Origin: Pseudomonadota bacterium
Lineage (GTDB): Bacteria; Pseudomonadota; Alphaproteobacteria; Sphingomonadales; Sphingomonadaceae
Reading direction: 5' to 3'
DNA: 62,936 bases
Assembly: GCA_021847605.1 (NCBI GenBank)
Contig: JAJZQN010000020.1
Span: 1-62,936, forward strand
Shown: positions 9,035 to 17,325 of the stretch, one piece after another
Position numbering within the stretch: position 1 is the first letter of the stretch
Layout of the letters: each line of letters begins with the position of its first letter
Made by a program: the position numbers and the translations under genes
The notes under the pieces: model-generated
Seen by the model: only the letters and a program-made list of their open reading frames with translations
What the model was told of the DNA's origin: nothing
The model's database searches: none

Positions 9035-10297
9035 TTAGATGACAGTGAAGCCATGGGTGCCGTCGCGTTCCAACTGGGCGACGAGGCCATATTCCCAGTC
9101 GAGATAGGCCTGCATCGCGGCGGCCTTGTTATCGGTGCCTTCATAGGGCCGCTTGTACCGCCCCTCCGGCCCACGCGGAGACGGAGCGCCATCCGATCCT
9201 TTTTCCAGCGCAACGGCCGACCAGTCCACCTCAAGGATCGACACATCCCAGCCCAATTGCGCAAGCCAGGATGCCGTCATGTCCGCACGCGGCCCGACCG
9301 TGTCGGTAACGACAATGCGCGCTCCGCGTACCGGCGCATTATGGTCGGTTTCCTGTACCAACTGTCCGCCCTGCGCATTGCGGAATCCGGGCAGATGGCC
9401 GCTTTCATATTCACGCGGTTGACGCACATCATAGAGATAGAGGGTGCGGTTCTCCTCGGCGCGAAACGCCTCCAACTCCGCCCAGCCGATCCGCTTGACG
9501 CCCGCACGATAGGCAACGTCGCGGGCATAGGCACGCGCCTCTTCACCGCTCGCATCTTCCACTTCGGGCGCAACGCGGGTCTGACCATTCTCTAAATCCT
9601 GCCCTGCCAGCGTCCAGCCGATCGTGCCGTTGCGCAGGGCAAAGACAGGATTGGGGATGCCCGCATTGACCAGCGACTGAGTACCGATGATCGACCGGGT
9701 CCGCCCGGCACAGTTCACGATGATCGTGGTGTCCGGGTCCGGCGCAATAGTCCGGGCGCGCAATACCAGTTCGGCGCCCGGCACGCTGGTTCCGGTCGGG
9801 ATGCTCATGGTGTTATATTCGTCGTAGCGACGGGCATCGAGAATCTTGATGTCCGCCTTTTCCCGGATCAGCGCCTGCACTTCTTCGGCGGCAAGGCTGG
9901 GCGTGTGGCGGCGATGTTCGACCAGTTCGCCAAATGCCTTGGAGTAGCTGTTCACGTCTTCGAACAGTTCGTAGCCCGCACCGGCCCAGGCGGACAAGCC
10001 GCCTTCCAGTTCGCGCACATCGCTATAGCCCAAAGCCTCTAGCCGGACGGCCGCCTTGCGCGCTAGCCCCTCGCCATTATCGTAGACGATGATCGGCGTG
10101 GTCAGTCGGGGGATGCGCCAGCGCGCCTCCTCATCGATACGGCGCAACGGTATTTGCGCAGCGAACAACGGATGTCCCTGCGCAAATTCATGCTCCTCGC
10201 GCACATCGATGATGGCGATTTCACTCCCCACTAATAGCGCGTGCCGAATATCCTGCGGCGAGGCGGTCTGGATGCGGTCCAATATATCGGTGGTCAT
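9035..10297 (-). CDS. Three-domain rhodanese-like sulfurtransferase
   Basis: 420-residue protein made of three consecutive rhodanese modules (about 5-110, 130-235, 270-385), followed by a C-terminal tail. Each module has a DVRE/DARRYDE/DVRQPREYESGH entry motif. Only the middle module keeps the catalytic Cys (C196 in VNCAGRTRS). The equivalent positions are Asp in module 1 (D73, VYDNGEGLA) and Asp in module 3 (D332, VTDTVGPRA), so these are probably structural. The start overlaps the stop of the upstream cupin gene as ATGA, a sign of coupled translation. Likely role: moving sulfane sulfur or detoxifying sulfite/persulfide generated by desulfonation; inferred from family and context. Confidence 0.88.
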   Translation of the reverse strand: MTTDILDRIQTASPQDIRHALLVGSEIAIIDVREEHEFAQGHPLFAAQIPLRRIDEEARWRIPRLTTPIIVYDNGEGLARKAAVRLEALGYSDVRELEGGLSAWAGAGYELFEDVNSYSKAFGELVEHRRHTPSLAAEEVQALIREKADIKILDARRYDEYNTMSIPTGTSVPGAELVLRARTIAPDPDTTIIVNCAGRTRSIIGTQSLVNAGIPNPVFALRNGTIGWTLAGQDLENGQTRVAPEVEDASGEEARAYARDVAYRAGVKRIGWAELEAFRAEENRTLYLYDVRQPREYESGHLPGFRNAQGGQLVQETDHNAPVRGARIVVTDTVGPRADMTASWLAQLGWDVSILEVDWSAVALEKGSDGAPSPRGPEGRYKRPYEGTDNKAAAMQAYLDWEYGLVAQLERDGTHGFTVI

Positions 10298-10908
10298 GCG
10301 TTTCTCGATCTGTCCCAAAGGTTGGGGATCACGCTGTTGGCGTAACCCGAAATGAAGGTCTTGGCCGTGCCGTCGGGCGCATAGGTCGCACGCTCGACAG
10401 CGCCTATATTGGCGCCATAGACATGGATGCTGATGGACGGCCGGTCGGTCAGGCCGTTGGTAACGCGATGAATGTCGCCGATACGCGGTGAGACGGCATC
10501 GACATCACCCGCGTGCAGATATTCTTCGCCGTCCGACACCAGTTCTCCGCTGGGCAGACGCCTGAACCTCTCGGCCTTCTCCACACCCCGCAGGACGCCG
10601 ATCAGCCCCCAGACGCTATGGTCGTGGATCGGCGTCGATTGGCCCGGACCCCATACGAAGCTGACGATGCTGAACCGTTCCCGACTGTCGCAATGCAGCA
10701 GATATTGCTGATAGCGGTCGGGATCGGGGCGGGTGAATTCTTCCGGCAACCAGTCGTCCGTGGCGATGAGCCCGGCCAGCAACGCCCGGCCGCTGTCGAG
10801 GATAGCCTGTTCGTCACGGGTCGCCGCCAGCAGATCGGCAAAGGCCGTGACGAATCCGCGCAGCCGGTCCGTGTTCACCGGCCGGTCGATCAGGGCCAGC
10901 GCGCTCAT
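10294..10908 (-). CDS. Cysteine-dioxygenase-type cupin (thiol dioxygenase)
   Basis: 204-residue cupin. The iron facial triad is visible as H95, H97 (STPIHDHSVWG) and H147 (GDIHRVTN), with the core GVLRGVEKAERF typical of cysteine dioxygenase/3-mercaptopropionate dioxygenase proteins. It should oxidise a thiol or persulfide to a sulfinate using Fe(II) and O2. It overlaps the ATPase gene upstream and the rhodanese downstream, both by ATGA. The rhodanese partnership suggests a thiol or persulfide substrate rather than only free cysteine, but this is inference. Confidence 0.85.
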   Translation of the reverse strand: MSALALIDRPVNTDRLRGFVTAFADLLAATRDEQAILDSGRALLAGLIATDDWLPEEFTRPDPDRYQQYLLHCDSRERFSIVSFVWGPGQSTPIHDHSVWGLIGVLRGVEKAERFRRLPSGELVSDGEEYLHAGDVDAVSPRIGDIHRVTNGLTDRPSISIHVYGANIGAVERATYAPDGTAKTFISGYANSVIPNLWDRSRNA

Positions 10909-11693
10909 TCCGCCGCTTCCGCAATCGGGCCGAAAGGCACTACGCCATCGCCATGATCATCGCCGCCCAGATGGGACAACAGCTTTTCACGCAGCCGCCC
11001 CGACAGTCCGGCCCGTTCCCCGCGCCGGGCGGTGATGCGTTCCTCGGCGACGATACGCCCCTTGTCGAGGACCAGCACCCGATCGGCCAGCGCGATCGCT
11101 TCTTCCACATCATGGGTCACGATCAGGACGGCTGGCTTGTGCCGATGCCAGAGCGACAGCACCAGTTCATGCATGCGATATCGGGTCAGGGCATCCAGCG
11201 CGGCGAAAGGTTCGTCGAGCAGCAACAGCTTGGGTTCGCGCACCAATGCTCGCGCCAATGCAACGCGCTGCGCCTCCCCGCCCGACAGGGTGAGCGGCCA
11301 TGCCGTGATGCGATGGCCCAACCCGACTTCACGCAGCGCCGTTTCCGCCCGCTCGCGCACATCGCCCTTCAGGCCCAACGCAACATTTTTCCATACCGGC
11401 TTCCACGGGAGCAGACGCGCATCCTGAAACACAACGGCGCGGCTGGCGGGAACGTCGACATCCTGACCACGCACCTCGTCAAGCCCTGCAAGCGTACGCA
11501 GCAGCGTTGTCTTGCCCGAACCCGACCGACCGAGCAGAGCGATGAATTCGCCGGGCGCTATGTCCAGATCAAGACCCTCGATGATGGTGTTGGCGCCGAA
11601 GCGGCGGGTGAAGCCACGCAGACGGACCACCGGTTCGGGTTGCGGATGGTGGACGGCAGCGTCCACCGTGGAAAAGCCAAGGCGAGCGTCCAT
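10905..11693 (-). CDS. ssuB: Sulfonate ABC transporter ATP-binding protein
   Basis: 262-residue ABC ATPase. Walker A GRSGSGKTT lies near residue 55, followed by the Q-loop in AVVFQDARLLPW, signature LSGGEAQR, Walker B LLLLDEPFAALD, and switch His in VTHDVEEA. The LLPW after the Q-loop is typical of the nitrate/sulfonate/taurine branch. It energises uptake with the adjacent permease (two bases separate the genes). It carries a longer C-terminal tail than minimal SsuB. Its stop overlaps the cupin start. Confidence 0.92.
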   Translation of the reverse strand: MDARLGFSTVDAAVHHPQPEPVVRLRGFTRRFGANTIIEGLDLDIAPGEFIALLGRSGSGKTTLLRTLAGLDEVRGQDVDVPASRAVVFQDARLLPWKPVWKNVALGLKGDVRERAETALREVGLGHRITAWPLTLSGGEAQRVALARALVREPKLLLLDEPFAALDALTRYRMHELVLSLWHRHKPAVLIVTHDVEEAIALADRVLVLDKGRIVAEERITARRGERAGLSGRLREKLLSHLGGDDHGDGVVPFGPIAEAAE

Positions 11694-11695
11694 GC

Positions 11696-12526
11696 TTATT
11701 GCTCCACTATGCTGGGGCGCCAGATAAGGGCGCGGGCTTCGATGATGCGGACCAGCCAGTCGGCGCCCAGGCCGAGGATGGCGTAGACCATCAGGCAGAC
11801 GACGATGATGTCGGTCCGCATGAAATCACGGGCATTGTTGATCAGGTAGCCAAGGCCAGCCGACGCATTAATCTGTTCGGCGACGACCAGCACCAGGATA
11901 GAAATGGAGAGCGCATAGCGCAGCCCCACCAGCAAGGAGGGCAATGTGGCGGGCAGCACGACATGCCATATCTGTTCCCACCGGCTGAGGCCAAAGCTCT
12001 TGGCTGCATCCAGCAAGCGCGGGTCCACACCCCGAATGCCACTGTAGAGATTGAGATAGACCGGAAAAATGGTGGCAAAGGCGATCAAAGCCACTTTGGG
12101 CGTTTCCCCGATGCCGAACCACACGATGAACAAGGGCGTCAGCGCCAGCGCGGGAATGGTCCGCTTAATCTGCATCAGCGGATCGATTGCCAGTTCCCCG
12201 GTGCTGGACAGACCTGCGATCAATCCAGTCACGAGGCCCAGCGTCACGCCCAACACCAATCCGGCTGTAACCCGCGCGAAAGACACCAGCAAATTGGATG
12301 GCAGTTCGCCCGAAATCAGCATATCGATCAACGTGCCGATGACGGCCGACGGCGCAGCCAATGTCCGTTCCGGGATCAATCCGCTGCGCGATCCCGCTTC
12401 CCAGAGCAACAACAGCAGCACCGGCGACAGCCAGCGCCCCCCAAAGCGGGAGAGGGAAAAGCTGCGGCCGGGCAATGGAGCAATCCCCTTCCCTTTCGCT
12501 GCGTCATCGATTGCCAGAGCTGCCAT
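11696..12526 (-). CDS. ssuC: Sulfonate ABC transporter permease
   Basis: 276-residue inner membrane permease with about six transmembrane segments. The EAA loop is visible as LLDAAKSFGLSRWEQIWHVVLPATLPSLLVGLRYAL, with the usual IDPLMQIKRTIPALALTPLFIVWFGIGE block of the nitrate/sulfonate branch. The ATG at 12526 has GAGG eight bases upstream; a longer frame would begin at TTG. First gene of the long leftward transcript (permease, ATPase, cupin, rhodanese, ssuD, binding protein). It faces a divergent LysR gene, the probable regulator. Confidence 0.92.
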   Translation of the reverse strand: MAALAIDDAAKGKGIAPLPGRSFSLSRFGGRWLSPVLLLLLWEAGSRSGLIPERTLAAPSAVIGTLIDMLISGELPSNLLVSFARVTAGLVLGVTLGLVTGLIAGLSSTGELAIDPLMQIKRTIPALALTPLFIVWFGIGETPKVALIAFATIFPVYLNLYSGIRGVDPRLLDAAKSFGLSRWEQIWHVVLPATLPSLLVGLRYALSISILVLVVAEQINASAGLGYLINNARDFMRTDIIVVCLMVYAILGLGADWLVRIIEARALIWRPSIVEQ

Positions 12527-12814
12527 GCCTGCGTCCTCATTGAAGTCGCAGCCAAGCCAACATGAATTGTCTACCAACTCAATTAAGTTTTATTGATCCG
12601 ACCTATTGGCATTCTTCATAGGTGACGTTTCATCGCAGCTATGGGGCGGGAAAGCGCCGAAAAACGAACGATCCGGCCACCCGGGCGCGCCGATCAAGTT
12701 TTTCCTGCCCCATTTAAATCTCTACTATTTTGATTGATATATAAGCATCGGCGATAAGCTGTTTTCCGTTCCCGGCATCGGGTCGCCCCTCCCCTTTCCA
12801 GAATGAGGTTCATC
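12527..12814. promoter_or_regulatory. Divergent control region between ssuC and LysR gene
   Basis: 288-base spacer separating the leftward transporter operon from the rightward LysR gene. It includes two AT-rich patches (about 12563-12595 and 12710-12745) that could hold the two promoters. No unambiguous T-N11-A operator or -35/-10 pair stands out, so only the position supports this call. Confidence 0.45.
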
Positions 12815-13651
12815 GTGCCGGTCAATCTGCCGACCAATTTGCTCCGCAGCTTCGTTGCGATCGTCGACACCGGATCGATGCTGAATGCGTCGGAACAGGT
12901 GTTCGTCACGCAGTCCGCCCTCAGCCTTCAGATCAAGCGGCTGGAGGAGCTGGTACAACAGACCCTGTTCCTGCGCGAAGGGCGACGGTTGAACCTGACC
13001 GCCGCAGGGGATGTGCTGCTCGATTATGCGCGCCGCGTATTGCTGTTGCATGATGAAGCTGTAGCGGCTGTCAGTGCCGGGCGCTTTGCTGGCCCGGCGC
13101 GGATCGGGATGGTACAGGACTTTGCAGATACATTGCTGAGCGGCCTGCTCTCTCGCTTCGCCGAACTCCACCCGGATGCACAGATTTACGCAAGGGTGGC
13201 GGGTACGGCGGAATTGCAGACCCTGCTGGAGCGGCGCGAACTCGATTTGCTGCTGGGTTTTGCCGCACCCAATGATGTGCATGCTGTCACCGTGGCGCCG
13301 ATGAGCTGGTATGGCGAAAAGGATCTGGCCGAGCGGGACATCATACCCCTGGCGGTGCTGGAGGAGCCATGCCGATTTCGAGAAGCCGCCATCCGCGCGT
13401 TGGAAGATGCCGGATTGCGCTGGCGTATCACGGTGGAAACACCGAATCTGGCGACGCTTAAGGCTGCGGTTGGTGCGGGTCTGGGCATCACCTGTCGCAC
13501 CCACCTTTTTCTGGAGGAAGACCGGGCGCTGGAGCATGAACGTCTGCCCCCCCTGCCCCGTGTCGCCGCCATTTTGCGATCCGCTGACAAGCTGGACAAG
13601 GCAGCCCAGCGCCTGACCGAACTGGCGCGGGAAACGGTCCGGTCTCTATAG
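12815..13651 (+). CDS. LysR-family transcriptional regulator of the organosulfur operon
   Basis: About 278 residues. N-terminal winged helix (LRSFVAIVDTGSMLNASEQVFVTQSALSLQIKRLEELVQQTLFLREGRR) and a periplasmic-binding-protein-like effector domain. The GTG at 12815 has GAGG six bases upstream and gives the common start PVNLPTNLLRSF; an in-frame ATG at 12803 has no ribosome binding site. It is divergent from ssuC and likely senses sulfur status or an organosulfur ligand. The effector domain looks shorter than in CysB/Cbl, so I do not name it as either. Confidence 0.88.
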   Translation: MPVNLPTNLLRSFVAIVDTGSMLNASEQVFVTQSALSLQIKRLEELVQQTLFLREGRRLNLTAAGDVLLDYARRVLLLHDEAVAAVSAGRFAGPARIGMVQDFADTLLSGLLSRFAELHPDAQIYARVAGTAELQTLLERRELDLLLGFAAPNDVHAVTVAPMSWYGEKDLAERDIIPLAVLEEPCRFREAAIRALEDAGLRWRITVETPNLATLKAAVGAGLGITCRTHLFLEEDRALEHERLPPLPRVAAILRSADKLDKAAQRLTELARETVRSL

Positions 13652-13949
13652 GACAGGACCGTCCGTAGCATTAACGCCACAGCGGCAAAAATGCGTCCAA
13701 CACACGCTCAAAAACGCTGTCCTACATGCATCCTGCCGGCTTACTGCTTTGCCATATTTGAAGCGTTTATCTCATTCTCACCCGCTCGCGCGCCCCTGCG
13801 CGCGCAGGCGCGGATGGTGTGAACTTCGGACGGCATCTCGTCGAATAAAAGGCCTTTTTACAGATATTTGTGTTGAAATTGACGGTACGTCAACCCGATT
13901 TCGCTGCCCATATCAGTCCAACAGCGACGCAGTCTGGCATCGCCTGATC
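13652..13949. other. Intergenic region with short palindromes
   Basis: Lies between two convergent genes (LysR rightward, hydroxyacid dehydrogenase leftward). I see no gene. AAAAGGCCTTTT (13847-13858) and the inverted repeat TTGACG-GTA-CGTCAA (13879-13893) stand out and could be a terminator-like or protein-binding element. A GCGC-rich hairpin near 13790-13812 is also possible. Confidence 0.4.
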
Positions 13950-14897
13950 CTAATATCCTCTTGCCCGATCCACAACGTCGCTGGGCTTCTCCCCACGGGC
14001 GAAGCGGGAAATATCGTCCCGTATCTTTTCCAGCAGCCGGTGCCGTACCAGCATGTGGTTACTCGATACATGCGGGGTCAGACGCACTTGCGGATGGGTG
14101 TAAAGCTGATGCCCCTCCGGCAACGGTTCGGGGTCCGTGACATCGAGCGTCGCGAAGCCGGGGCCATCGGGGCGCTCAAGGGCGCGGACCAGGGCTTCCT
14201 GATCGATCACGGAACCACGCGCGACATTGATGATATGCGCGCCCGGTTTCACGCGCGACAGCAACGCATCATCGAACAGATGATAGGTCTGCGATGTTGC
14301 GGGAACCGCGATGACGATATGATCCGACCGGCTGACCAGTCGTTCCAGATCGGTGACATGCTCGACACCGCTGATCCCCGACTGAGCGCCGGTGCGTCGC
14401 AAGCCCACTATCTGCGCGCCCAGCGCCAGCCCGCGGCGCGCCACCGCCCGACCTATGGCGCCAAGGCCGACGATGCCGATGGTCGTGCCGGACACTCGCC
14501 CCAGCGGCACATTGATCCACTGGTCGCGGGACCGCGCCGTCACCAGCTCCAGATTCTTGGCATGGGCGTAAATGGCGGCAATGACATAGTCGGCAATCTC
14601 TTCCGAAGCGACACCGCGCCCACAGGTGACGAGCGGCGCGTCGAGCAGCCATTCGGGATAGAAGTCGATCCCCGCCGACGCGCTATACACCCATTTCAGC
14701 CGGCCCGGCCAGACCGGCGGACGCGCCACATCGCTGCTTCGCCATGCTGGAGACGGACGGATGAGGAGAAGGTCGGCCTGTGCTGCGGCGACCCATGGCT
14801 CCTCCTCCGGTACATCGATCAAAGTGGGGGCGATTGGATGCTGGCTCAGTCCCTGGTTGAATGCGTCGTCCAACTGGCTGGCGATGATGAAGGCCAT
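13950..14897 (-). CDS. D-isomer-specific 2-hydroxyacid dehydrogenase
   Basis: 315-residue NAD(P)-dependent dehydrogenase. The Rossmann motif is GIVGLGAIGRAVARRG; the catalytic Arg is in INVARGSVIDQEALV, the Glu in DVTDPEPLPEGH and the His in RLTPHVSSNH. These are complete, so it should be active, reducing a 2-oxoacid or oxidising a D-2-hydroxyacid. The start at 14897 lies two bases after the stop of the acyl-CoA-dehydrogenase-like gene, so the pair is co-translated. Probable job: processing the carbon product of a desulfonation step; the substrate is unknown. Confidence 0.87.
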   Translation of the reverse strand: MAFIIASQLDDAFNQGLSQHPIAPTLIDVPEEEPWVAAAQADLLLIRPSPAWRSSDVARPPVWPGRLKWVYSASAGIDFYPEWLLDAPLVTCGRGVASEEIADYVIAAIYAHAKNLELVTARSRDQWINVPLGRVSGTTIGIVGLGAIGRAVARRGLALGAQIVGLRRTGAQSGISGVEHVTDLERLVSRSDHIVIAVPATSQTYHLFDDALLSRVKPGAHIINVARGSVIDQEALVRALERPDGPGFATLDVTDPEPLPEGHQLYTHPQVRLTPHVSSNHMLVRHRLLEKIRDDISRFARGEKPSDVVDRARGY

Positions 14898-14898
14898 A

Positions 14899-16086
14899 TC
14901 AGTGCCCCAAAGCAGCGCGGCCGGCCGCAACCATGATCGTATCGCTTTGCGGCGAATGAATGCGGCTGCACAGCACATCACGATAATGGCGTTCCAGTGG
15001 ATTCTTGCGGCTGATACCCGGATTGCCCGTCAGTTCCAGACCGATTTCCACCGCCCGGATAGCGTTGGCGGTGACGATATATTTGATGATGTTGGCTTCA
15101 ACTCCGTTGGGCGATGCGCCCGCATCATGCCGAACCGCCGCATCCCCGATCAAGGTGCGGTTGACCTGAAGCAGCGCCTCAATCTCTCCGAATTTCTCCT
15201 GAACGCGCGGCAGCGTGGCAAGCGAAGCCCCCAGATTGCTCGGCACCCGATCATTCAGATAATCTCGCAGCCAGTCCCGCGCCGCGCGGGCGACGCCATC
15301 ATAGATGGTCGAAATGGCCAGAGCGTTCCAGATGGCGAGGCCGGGATCACCCGCTCCGGCGGCCCATTCATCAGGCAACCGAATGTCGACCGCATGATCC
15401 AGCGGCGTGGGCGTATCGGTGAAATGCACGGCATGGCTGACCGTCGCCCGCATGCCCAGATGGTCCCAGACCGGTTCGATATCGATGCCCGGACTATCCG
15501 ATCGAACCAGAAAATTGCCAATGCGTGGGTTTTCTTCATCGGTCTTGGCCCAGACCGAAAACCAGTCCAGCCCGGTCGAACCCGTGGAGTATATCTTCGT
15601 CCCGCTGAGCGCCCATCCATCCGTTGTACGTCGGGCAATCGTCGCAGGAAGTCCGCCGCGAACCGGCGTGCCGAGTTCCGGCTCGACCCTCAGCCCGCCG
15701 ATCAGCCCTCGTCCGACAATGGCGTCTGCGACCAGCCGTTCGTAAATATGGCTCGGCCAGTTGCGCGCACGATGGGGTGTCGCATGATATTGATAAGTCA
15801 TGAAAAGGATGAGCGCGGTCGATGGCTCCCCCTTTGCCACCGCGCCCAGAACCCGCAACGCTTCGGACAGGCCGACGCCACGACCGCCCAACTCCTTTGG
15901 AACGGTAAGGGCGATCAGCCCTTCTCGCCCCAGCAGATCGAAATTGGCTCGTGGGAATTGAGCGCTACGGTCATATTCTTCTGCCGTAGCGGCCATCTCC
16001 CGCGTCAGCCGGTTAAGCAATTCGTTGCTGACCGGGGGATGCGAAAGCCGCTTTTGCTGATCCAGATCGATTGCTTGGGTGGCCAT
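14899..16086 (-). CDS. Acyl-CoA-dehydrogenase-fold flavin monooxygenase (DszC/SfnB-like)
   Basis: About 395 residues with the acyl-CoA dehydrogenase fold: N-terminal helical domain (GLIALTVPKELGGRGVGLSEALRVLGAVAKGEPSTAL), central beta domain (WALSGTKIYSTGSTGLDWFSVWAK) and C-terminal helical bundle. The sequence and sulfur context fit the DszC/SfnB branch, which works as FMNH2-dependent monooxygenases rather than dehydrogenases. The ATG at 16086 precedes ATQAIDLDQQKRLSHPP and is preferred over the longer frame. It lies eight bases downstream of a binding-protein gene and is followed by the hydroxyacid dehydrogenase, forming a small transcript. Confidence 0.82.
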   Translation of the reverse strand: MATQAIDLDQQKRLSHPPVSNELLNRLTREMAATAEEYDRSAQFPRANFDLLGREGLIALTVPKELGGRGVGLSEALRVLGAVAKGEPSTALILFMTYQYHATPHRARNWPSHIYERLVADAIVGRGLIGGLRVEPELGTPVRGGLPATIARRTTDGWALSGTKIYSTGSTGLDWFSVWAKTDEENPRIGNFLVRSDSPGIDIEPVWDHLGMRATVSHAVHFTDTPTPLDHAVDIRLPDEWAAGAGDPGLAIWNALAISTIYDGVARAARDWLRDYLNDRVPSNLGASLATLPRVQEKFGEIEALLQVNRTLIGDAAVRHDAGASPNGVEANIIKYIVTANAIRAVEIGLELTGNPGISRKNPLERHYRDVLCSRIHSPQSDTIMVAAGRAALGH

Positions 16087-16094
16087 GATGTTTC

Positions 16095-17072
16095 TCAGCC
16101 TCTTTCGGGAATGGCGGCATTGAAGCGTGCGTCCCACAAGGGGCGCACATCGACCGCGCGGGGCAGCAATTTCTGCCGGAAGAAAAGATCCGCAACCTGC
16201 TGCTGGGATGCGATGGCTTCGTCCGTGACCGGACGCAGTTCATAGGACGCGCTCTTCCGACGAAACTGATCAAGTACATAGTCGCGGGGAACGCCGATAT
16301 CGGCAGCGATGATCGCTGCCCACTCATCGGAATGCGTTGCTGCCCATCCATATGCCTTTTGCACCAGGCCAAGATAGTCGGCGATGCGTTTCTCGCCATC
16401 GAGGTCCGCCAGCGTATCGACATGGGCCGCGACCAGATAATTTCCCGACAATATGCCATAGGCGGTCTTGAGGATACGGGCGTCTTCGGTGGCAATGGCG
16501 CGCTGAATAGGGAAGCCATAAATTGCCCAGGCATCAAGCGCGCCTTGTGAGAAGGCGGCCGCTCCGTCCGTAACGCCCATGGCCACTGGCTTGATGTCGT
16601 TCCAGCCAAGCCCGACCTCTTCCAGCATGCGGATAAGGAAATATTGCGACGTGGTGGCGCGGACGTAACCAACCCGCTTGCCTTTCAGGTCGGCGATGGA
16701 TTTAGCTTTCGAACCTTTAGGCACCAGCACAACCTGATTATTCACGTCCCCATGCGCGACGGCAATCTGACGGAAGCTCTGAATCGTCGAAGCAGCCGCA
16801 AAGATCGGCGGGATTTCACTCATCCCGCCATAATCGAGCGATCCGCCATTCAGCGCCTCCACGACCAGATGACCGGACTGAAACTCGCTATAGGCAAGGT
16901 CATAGCCAACAGGACTGATGCCGGCCGCCTTGAACAGTAGGCGGGTATCTCCTTCACCTTTACCAGTGATGGCGATGCGCAATGTAGGCTTGCCGTTGGA
17001 CGAAACGTCACAGCCAGCCAGAAAAAGGCAGGATGCACCGCTCGTACCAAGGAAGCTGCGTCGGGAAAGCAT
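16095..17072 (-). CDS. Sulfonate-type ABC transporter substrate-binding lipoprotein (SsuA-like, copy 3)
   Basis: About 325 residues. The N-terminus MLSRRSFLGTSGASCLFLAGC combines a twin-arginine motif with a lipobox (LAGC). The mature protein has YSEFQSGHLVVEALNGGSLDYGGMSEIPP, GKRVGYVRATTSQYFLIRMLEE and GALDAWAIYGFP, the SsuA pattern. The ATG at 17072 is one base after the TGA of a 50-codon upstream ORF, which favours this start by coupling. An alternative ATG at 17120 with GAGG in front would add 16 residues in another reading of the same region. It probably feeds the SsuBC transporter with a different sulfonate. Confidence 0.85.
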   Translation of the reverse strand: MLSRRSFLGTSGASCLFLAGCDVSSNGKPTLRIAITGKGEGDTRLLFKAAGISPVGYDLAYSEFQSGHLVVEALNGGSLDYGGMSEIPPIFAAASTIQSFRQIAVAHGDVNNQVVLVPKGSKAKSIADLKGKRVGYVRATTSQYFLIRMLEEVGLGWNDIKPVAMGVTDGAAAFSQGALDAWAIYGFPIQRAIATEDARILKTAYGILSGNYLVAAHVDTLADLDGEKRIADYLGLVQKAYGWAATHSDEWAAIIAADIGVPRDYVLDQFRRKSASYELRPVTDEAIASQQQVADLFFRQKLLPRAVDVRPLWDARFNAAIPERG

Positions 17073-17073
17073 G

Positions 17074-17226
17074 TCAGCGCACGCGAACTGCGGAATCGAG
17101 CGATGCTCCCCGCGTGGCATCGCCACCTCGTTCAAACAGGATGACATTCGGGTCGCGCAGAAATTCCTGCTTCGCGCTGGTCCTCAGATGTCTCCACCCC
17201 TGCACCAGGGAACGCAAGCCGCTCAT
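17074..17226 (-). CDS. Small 50-residue leader ORF before the third sulfonate binding protein
   Basis: Starts MSGLRSLVQGWRHLRTSAK and ends in SLDSAVRVR; basic, no signal peptide or membrane segment. The start codon is preceded by GAAGGAAAGGACGAAT, the strongest ribosome binding site in this part of the window. Its stop lies one base before the ATG of the binding-protein lipoprotein, so it is likely translated and coupled to that gene. I do not recognise a family. It could be a regulatory leader peptide or a small functional protein of the sulfur response. Confidence 0.6.
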   Translation of the reverse strand: MSGLRSLVQGWRHLRTSAKQEFLRDPNVILFERGGDATRGASLDSAVRVR

Positions 17227-17325
17227 ATTCGTCCTTTCCTTCGATACCTACCCTATTTATCTATTCTTTCAGTAGAGTTATGTCTCACAAGCAATGTTGC
17301 ATGAATCATTAGAAATGCTTGATCG

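Noticed and set aside
13790..13812. GCGC-rich repeat as a CRISPR-like or terminator structure
   Set aside because: Only a single imperfect hairpin with no U-tract; no repeat-spacer array is present anywhere in the window.
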